Shown piece by piece: positions 21,468 to 25,568 of a stretch of 25,568 bases of DNA (the stretch's first letter is position 1; each line of letters opens with the position of its first letter). The notes under the pieces were generated by a model that saw nothing but the letters and a program-made list of their open reading frames with translations, had not been told where the DNA came from and did no database searches. Position numbers and translations under genes: made by a program. The DNA comes from DATEAV01 sp964513155 (GTDB lineage Bacteria > Chloroflexota > Anaerolineae > Anaerolineales > E44-bin32): contig CAZEMA010000029.1 of the NCBI GenBank assembly GCA_964513155.1, positions 1-25,568 on the forward strand, given 5' to 3'.

Positions 21468-23099
21468 GTGAAACCGACCCTGATGCCGGCAATCCCCCTC
21501 ACGATCCTCGGTCTCATCGTTGCTTCCTGCGGCCCCATTCCACCAAGTGCTTCCCCCTTCCCCTCGACGCCCAGCGCGGTCGTCTCTGCCTCACCGCAGA
21601 CGCCGATGGGGACTCTGGCCTCTTCCGACACGCCGGACTGGTTCCAGGGGGCGGTGCTGTATGAGATCTTCGTCCGCTCGTTCGCCGATTCCAACGGAGA
21701 CGGCATCGGGGATCTCAACGGCATCACGGAACACCTGGGCTATATTCAGAGTCTGGGGGCCACCGCAATCTGGCTCACCCCCATCTATCCCTCTCCCTCC
21801 GTCCATGGTTACGACGTGACCGACTACTTCGCCGTCCGTCCCGAGTACGGCACAAGGGCTGACCTGCAGGCCCTGGTAGAGGCGGCCCACGCAAGGGGCC
21901 TTCGCCTGATCCTGGATTTCGTGCCTTCCCACCTCTCCAGCCTGCATCCCTTCTTCCAGGACGCGCTGGGGGACCCCGGCTCGGCCTATGCAGACTGGTT
22001 CCTCTGGACGAACGCAGCCCATACCACCTATGCCTCCTTCGACGGCGTATCCGGGATGCCGCGCTTCAACCACCACAACCCTGAGGTCGTCGACTACCTG
22101 TCCGAGGCCGCCCTCTCCTGGCTCGACTTGGACGACGACGGCGACTACCAGGACGGAGTCGACGGATTCCGGGTGGACAATGTGGTCTTCCCGCCCCGGG
22201 AATTCCTTGAGGCGCTGCGCCAGCGAATCAAGTCGGTCAACCCCTCGGCCCTCCTGCTAGGCGAAGCCTGGGTGGATCGGGCGCGCTACCTCGCCGGCTA
22301 CTTCGACGAGGAGTTCGATGCCCTCTTTGACTTCCCCCTGTATGGGATCGTCCAGGGTGACCCGGGGATCAACGGCGATGGCGTGCTTGCCGGTGGACCC
22401 TTCCCCCTTATGCTGACCTCACTGTTCGGCGACGAGGCCGAGCTGTTTCCCCCGCAGGCGATGCTCGTCCGCTTCTTCAGCAACCACGACACAAACCGGA
22501 TCGCCACCGAACTCTCCGGCGATCCTGCCCGCCAGCGTCTGGCGGCGGCGCTGCTGGCGACGCTCCCGGGCCCTGTGATGGTCTACTACGGGGAGGAGAT
22601 CGGGATGCTGGGGGAGAAGGGCGGCCCTCCCTACTGGGATAGCTACCGTCGCGAACCGATGGAGTGGTACGCCTCCCAGGCAGGTCCAAGCCAAACCACG
22701 TGGTTCCGGCCTGATGACCGATGGAACCTTCCCTTCGACGGCATCTCGGTGGAGGAGGAGACGCCCGATCCCGACTCCTTGCTCAACTACTACCGGCAGG
22801 TCCTCGGTCTGCGGCGCGAACATCCAGCCCTGTCCCAGGGCGATCTCGCCCCCCTAGATCTGCCGACGCGGCCCAGCGGACCCTGGGGAATCGTTCTCTC
22901 GTCGGGATCAGAAACCCTCGTGGGGCTGTTCAACTTCGCGGACTCGCCTCTAGAGGTCTCCGTCAGCGCCTTTCCGTTGTCGGCCCCGTGGCTGCGGGAT
23001 CTGCTCAGCGGCCAACTGCTGCCCGGGCCATCGGCCGACGGTACCCTCAGCCTTCCTTTGCCGCCAGCCGCGGCGCTCATTCTTGCCGCCGCTGACTGA
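21468..23099 (+). CDS. Cassette 10: GH13 alpha-amylase family lipoprotein
   Basis: The protein is 543 residues, GTG start at 21468 with TAGGAGAGG just upstream; an in-frame ATG at 21408 would disrupt the signal peptide. A lipoprotein signal ends LIVASC with Cys21, followed by a Ser/Pro-rich linker, so the enzyme is exported and lipid-anchored. The catalytic barrel has the conserved GH13 regions: DFVPSH (region I, Ser instead of the usual Asn), DGFRVDNV with nucleophile Asp237, GEAW with acid/base Glu266, and FSNHD with Asp341. It should cleave or transfer alpha-glucosidic bonds in starch-like glucans. The C-terminal beta domain is present. At about 1.6 kb it is unusually large for a gene cassette. 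Confidence 0.93.
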   Translation: MKPTLMPAIPLTILGLIVASCGPIPPSASPFPSTPSAVVSASPQTPMGTLASSDTPDWFQGAVLYEIFVRSFADSNGDGIGDLNGITEHLGYIQSLGATAIWLTPIYPSPSVHGYDVTDYFAVRPEYGTRADLQALVEAAHARGLRLILDFVPSHLSSLHPFFQDALGDPGSAYADWFLWTNAAHTTYASFDGVSGMPRFNHHNPEVVDYLSEAALSWLDLDDDGDYQDGVDGFRVDNVVFPPREFLEALRQRIKSVNPSALLLGEAWVDRARYLAGYFDEEFDALFDFPLYGIVQGDPGINGDGVLAGGPFPLMLTSLFGDEAELFPPQAMLVRFFSNHDTNRIATELSGDPARQRLAAALLATLPGPVMVYYGEEIGMLGEKGGPPYWDSYRREPMEWYASQAGPSQTTWFRPDDRWNLPFDGISVEEETPDPDSLLNYYRQVLGLRREHPALSQGDLAPLDLPTRPSGPWGIVLSSGSETLVGLFNFADSPLEVSVSAFPLSAPWLRDLLSGQLLPGPSADGTLSLPLPPAAALILAAAD

Positions 23100-23131
23100 T
23101 CTGGGGCGGGGAGGCGACATTGCGCCTCACT

Positions 23132-23209
23132 TGGCAACGTGGAACGTCCTCGCCGGACCTCGCGCCTGCGAACGGCAGCCATGTCGGGAGGTCGGGGAGG
23201 CTGTTGGCT
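23132..23209 (+). other. attC site 10
   Basis: The ends are TGGCAAC (23132-23138) and GTTGGCT (23203-23209), which keep AAC and GTT. The right arm ATGTCGGGAGGTCGGGGAGG is a variant of the shared long-type arm. CCGGACCTCGCG on the left parallels the reverse complement of that arm (CCCGACCTCCCG). Both outer cores deviate by one to two bases. Confidence 0.55.
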
Positions 23210-23246
23210 CACCCCCGGGGCGAGAGGCGAGAACAGGAGGAAAACA

Positions 23247-24047
23247 ATGACCGACGCAAGCCCAGCATCGGCGCCCCCGAGCACTCTCTACTTCGATCTG
23301 CAGGCCGATTTCGGCATCACCAAGCATATGGGGGGTCGGAAGGCCACCGATAAGCTCCTGGAGTTGTGCCACCTCCGGGCAGGTCAATCCCTCTTAGAGG
23401 TCGGCTGTGGCATTGGCAGCACGGCCTGCTACCTGGCCGCCGAATGGGACTGTGCTGTGACAGCCACGGATGTCTCGCCGGGAATGGTTGCGCGCGCGCA
23501 GGAGCGGGCGAAACGGCGGGGGCTAGCCGCCCACGTCGAATTCAAGATCGCCGATGCCCAGCAACTCCCGTTCGAGGAGGCCGTCTTCGATGTGGTTATC
23601 GACGAGTCTGTCACAGCCTTCGCTCAAGACAAACATCGGGCTCTAAGCGAGTATGTGCGGGTGGCCAAGCCCGGGGGCTACGTGGGCCTGAACGAGGTGA
23701 CCTGGATCCAGACACCGCCCCCGCAGCTCGTGCGATACGCAGCGCTCATCATGGCGGGAGCAGATTTCCTGACAGGCGCAGGTTGGCAGGCGTTGTTGGA
23801 AGGCGCCGGGTTGGGAGATCTTGCAGTGATACAGGGCCACTTTGATGCTCGAAGTCAATTCGCCGAGGAATTGCGACAGTTAGACTTGAGAGAGTACTTC
23901 AGAGCCTGGTATCGCTTCTTGACGCAGAGCGTGACAAATCCCGCTTATCGGAAGTTCACCAAGGAAGTGATGAGTGCACCAGGCCAGATCTTCAGCTTCA
24001 TGAAGCACATCGGCTATGGGATCTACGTGGGCAGGAAACTCAACTGA
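23247..24047 (+). CDS. Cassette 11: class I SAM-dependent methyltransferase
   Basis: The protein is 266 residues, ATG 23247 with AGGAGG seven bases upstream. Motif I is LLEVGCGIGSTACYL (about residues 49-63). The acidic end of strand 2 is VTATDVSPGMVARAQERA, motif II region FKIADAQQLPFEEAVFDVVI, then ESVTAF and LSEYVRVAKPGGYVGLNEVT. This is the UbiE/Coq5 or Methyltransf_11 type, acting on small molecules. The C-terminal 100 residues are helical and probably form the acceptor-binding cap; the substrate is unknown. It has the strongest ribosome site of the array, which suggests expression independent of the upstream cassette. Confidence 0.9.
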   Translation: MTDASPASAPPSTLYFDLQADFGITKHMGGRKATDKLLELCHLRAGQSLLEVGCGIGSTACYLAAEWDCAVTATDVSPGMVARAQERAKRRGLAAHVEFKIADAQQLPFEEAVFDVVIDESVTAFAQDKHRALSEYVRVAKPGGYVGLNEVTWIQTPPPQLVRYAALIMAGADFLTGAGWQALLEGAGLGDLAVIQGHFDARSQFAEELRQLDLREYFRAWYRFLTQSVTNPAYRKFTKEVMSAPGQIFSFMKHIGYGIYVGRKLN

Positions 24048-24097
24048 TGGCAGGTGAGGAAACGCCTCCACCCGTTGGGAACGAGACCTGGGCCGCC

Positions 24098-24167
24098 TGA
24101 CAACGTGCCGCAACTGGCCCGGCCTGCATCCGGGACGTTGGAGCATGTCCTGCCCCCCGCGTTGGCG
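24098..24167 (+). other. Doubtful attC site 11
   Basis: TGACAAC (24098-24104) could be an inverse core. Candidate cores are GTTGGAG (24137-24143) and GTTGGCG (24161-24167), neither ideal. A hairpin CCCGG-CCTGCAT-CCGGG lies at its centre. The position between two cassette genes is right, but the symmetry is weak. Confidence 0.3.
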
Positions 24168-24310
24168 CGGAGCAATTGGAGAGAGCCTGAACCTGCCGGG
24201 CAGGGTCCCGCATGGTACACGAGATAGGTGCCCGAGGGCGTCATGCCACCCAGGTGTTTCGCCCGGCAAGGGACCGCCGCCCATCCGGGCCCATCCACAT
24301 GAGGGAGCGC

Positions 24311-24760
24311 ATGAAGGCCGTGCTTGTCTTCATTGATGGAACCATCTGCGACAGGAGCTCGCAGCTACATCTCATGGGGAGGCCGGAGTTCTACGAGCGA
24401 GAAGCAATACTCGAGGGCCTGCCCGTGCCGGGGAGCATCTCGTGTCTGCAAGAGCTGGCCCGCCAGTACAAGATCGTCTACATCGGGGCTCGGCCCGAGT
24501 CCGCGCTGCCGTACACGCAAGAATGGCTTGACACCATGGGATTCCCCCAGGGACCGATCCACCTGGCGGAGACACAAGAGGAGCGACTGGAGATCGTCAG
24601 GCGCTTGGGTGGCGAAATGGACTTTGCGGCGGGAATCGGCGACCGCTGGGACGACAATGAATTGCATCTCGAATTGAGGTGCCTTAGCATCATCCTGAAA
24701 GAGCATGAGGGGAATTGGGAGACGGTTCGGAGACACTTGCTGGGCAAGAAGATGGCCTAG
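24311..24760 (+). CDS. Cassette 12: HAD-like protein lacking the catalytic nucleophile
   Basis: The protein is 149 residues from ATG 24311, with GAGGGAG just upstream; in-frame ATGs at 24299 and 24212 are alternatives. The fold follows small HAD phosphatases: motif I at VLVFIDGTICD, motif II region YKIVYIGARPES, and motif IV FAAGIGDRWDDNE. In motif I the usual DxDGT reads FIDGT (residues 7-11), so the phosphate-accepting Asp is Phe; motif II has Gly where Thr/Ser is expected. Motif IV acidic residues are intact. It is probably catalytically dead or altered, perhaps a binding protein. A sequencing error is unlikely to explain both changes. Confidence 0.75.
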   Translation: MKAVLVFIDGTICDRSSQLHLMGRPEFYEREAILEGLPVPGSISCLQELARQYKIVYIGARPESALPYTQEWLDTMGFPQGPIHLAETQEERLEIVRRLGGEMDFAAGIGDRWDDNELHLELRCLSIILKEHEGNWETVRRHLLGKKMA

Positions 24761-24819
24761 TGCTTCGGCTTGCGGATCCGGCCGGCGAAGATTCGGCGGC
24801 CCGGGAACGGGCGCCATAG

Positions 24820-24981
24820 CAGCTGGCGCACAAGGCTGCTTACCTGCACCGCACCCCGTCCGCCCCCTTCGGGTATGCTCCCAGGAGAATGCTGGGACCA
24901 TGTGCGCGAGGCCGCGAGCCCCCGGTTCGGACCGGCCCCGTGCGGGGTGCAGGTGTCGGTAGGCCGGGGAAGCCGTTGGGC
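24820..24981 (+). other. attC site 12 with embedded repeat copy D
   Basis: The core GTTGGGC (24975-24981) is perfect. ACCTGCACCGCACCCCG (24842-24858) pairs with the right-hand GTGCGGGGTGCAGGT, a strong stem. The outer left end is unclear (near GCGCACAAGG, about 24820). Module 1 of the palindromic repeat (24859-24923) fills the loop, with hairpin TCCCAG-GAGAATG-CTGGGA. This ties the repeat family directly to an attC site. Confidence 0.65.
24859..24923. repeat. Palindromic repeat, copy D, inside attC 12
   Basis: Compared with copies A-C, module 1 is recognisable along its length: CCCTTCGGG, ATGCTCCCAG, GCTGGGACC, GCGAGGCCGCGAGCCC. It differs at several positions, so it is an older or diverged copy. 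It is the only full module 1 found inside an attC-like palindrome. Confidence 0.7.
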
Positions 24982-25025
24982 AGCCCAGGCAATCTGTATT
25001 CGTGGCGCGGATCGCAGGCGGCTTC

Positions 25026-25391
25026 CTACGAGCCCGAAAGGAACGCCTCCCACTCCTCTGGGCTGTGGAAACGGCGTGTCATCTCATTCGAGCGCGTCTG
25101 CGCGCCCGACTGCCACAGGCGCATCTTTAGCGGGTCACTGTCGAGCAGGGTGCCGATCTTCCCTACGCCATTGGCCATGAGCGCATCTTGAAGGAGACGA
25201 AACTGCTCATTGGCAAACGGGTTGTTCACCCACATGCCTCGGAAGTCCACTGCTGCCGTCCACCCCGGGCGTAACTTGGCCGCTTCATGCTTGAGGGATT
25301 CGATCAGCCGTTGGACGTCCTCTGGCTCCAGCGCTTGGTCGCACGCAATATCCATTCGTTGCCGTTCAGGGTCTGCCCTGGCCGAGAACAT
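25026..25391 (-). CDS. Cassette 13: STAS-like protein, reverse orientation
   Basis: The protein is 121 residues from ATG 25391 on the minus strand, with GGAGG upstream; a GTG at 25412 would add seven residues. The order RMDIACDQALEPEDVQRLIE, WTAAVDFRGMWVNNPFANEQ, LLQDALMANGVGKIGTLLDS and EMTRRFHSPEEWEAFL follows the strand-helix alternation of STAS / SpoIIAA-like domains, which act in anti-sigma control or small-molecule binding. Conservation is too low to assign a partner. It is the only cassette gene in the array read against the others. Confidence 0.7.
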   Translation of the reverse strand: MFSARADPERQRMDIACDQALEPEDVQRLIESLKHEAAKLRPGWTAAVDFRGMWVNNPFANEQFRLLQDALMANGVGKIGTLLDSDPLKMRLWQSGAQTRSNEMTRRFHSPEEWEAFLSGS

Positions 25392-25443
25392 GGGCTTCCA
25401 GCCTCCGTGCACGGAATCTGCTTCTCAACCCATTGTAATACCA

Positions 25444-25568
25444 TGTCGCCTCGCGAGCCCTCCCGCAAGGATGCCGGGACGCTGCGGCCCGACGCTCCTT
25501 TCGGGTGCGCAAGCAGGGGCGAGACGGCCGGCTGTGCAACGCGGGTGTCGGGAGGCCAGGGACGCCGA
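25444..25568 (+). other. Partial attC / repeat copy E, cut by window edge
   Basis: GCGAGCCCTCCCGCAAGGA then GCCGGGACGCTGCGGCCCG match repeat modules 1 and 2 of copy C. The end, GGGTGTCGGGAGGCCAGG, is the shared long-type attC right arm; a GTTRRRY core would be expected just beyond base 25568. It suggests the cassette array continues. Confidence 0.5.

Larger units (their letters stand above)
14374..25568 (+). mobile_element. Integron: decayed intI, attI, and about 13 gene cassettes
   Basis: Seen: a divergent intI remnant, then a file of short, functionally unrelated plus-strand genes, most with their own ribosome site. Each is followed within about 10-110 bases by an imperfect palindrome whose outer ends resemble RYYYAAC and GTTRRRY. 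At least eight such sites are reasonable (15257-15355, 15859-15920, 16462-16570, 18054-18109, 19069-19126, 19750-19932, 20431-20564, 24820-24981); others are degenerate. Family knowledge: attC sites are recognised by IntI as folded single strands and are conserved in structure rather than sequence. Inferred: the array was built by IntI activity, and later excision would need an integrase supplied in trans. The right end lies beyond the window. Confidence 0.82.

Noticed and set aside
24075..24081. GTTGGGA as an attC core after the methyltransferase gene
   Set aside because: The last base is not a pyrimidine and no matching inverse core with stem symmetry was found; isolated GTT-purine matches occur by chance in this DNA.

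Overview
The window is high-GC bacterial DNA with no rRNA, tRNA, transposase or phage structural genes. A Ser/Thr kinase fused to a periplasmic ligand-binding domain, a DUF4118 (KdpD-like) histidine kinase beside a KimA-like APC permease, and PadR/DUF2812 pairs together suggest Chloroflexota (Anaerolineae-like) or a similar soil/sediment lineage. That taxonomic guess is inference only.

Left half (1-14103), apparently ordinary chromosome: a receptor-like Ser/Thr kinase (minus strand, 587-2821); a polytopic membrane protein with an extracytoplasmic beta domain (3601-5157); an internally deleted remnant of a saccharopine-dehydrogenase-like gene (5163-5447, minus); a KdpD/KdpE-type two-component pair with no kdpFABC (5614-7756); a small unknown gene (8191-8607); an APC-superfamily permease (8641-10428) that may be its target; an ORF interrupted by a TGA (10700-10924); a PadR regulator with a near-consensus promoter and three tandem DUF2812 genes, the middle one internally deleted (11022-12646); and an intact saccharopine-dehydrogenase-like gene (12970-14103, minus). 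Three copies of a GC-rich palindromic repeat lie in the intergenic gaps.

Right half (about 14374-25568): this reads as an integron. On the minus strand at 14374-14586 is the N-terminal ~70 residues of an IntI-type integron integrase, cut off before its catalytic domain. Diverging from it on the plus strand is a run of unrelated single-gene units. Nearly every unit ends in an imperfect palindrome with an RYYYAAC-like inverse core and a GTTRRRY-like core, the hallmark of attC sites. About 13 cassettes fit in the window: two or three small membrane proteins, a flavodoxin, a P-loop (thymidylate-kinase-like) protein, a nucleoside phosphorylase, an SPL-like radical SAM protein, a PNPOx-like flavoprotein, a DinB/ClbS-like protein, a GH13 lipoprotein, a methyltransferase, a HAD-like protein lacking its nucleophile, and a STAS-like protein encoded in reverse. 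The array appears to continue past the right edge.

The most unusual point is that the long attC-like sites share an arm and internal modules with the palindromic repeats found in the chromosomal part, where no attC cores are seen. One copy of the shared motif sits next to the point where intI breaks off. The array looks rich in metabolic and detoxification-type genes but has probably lost its own recombinase.
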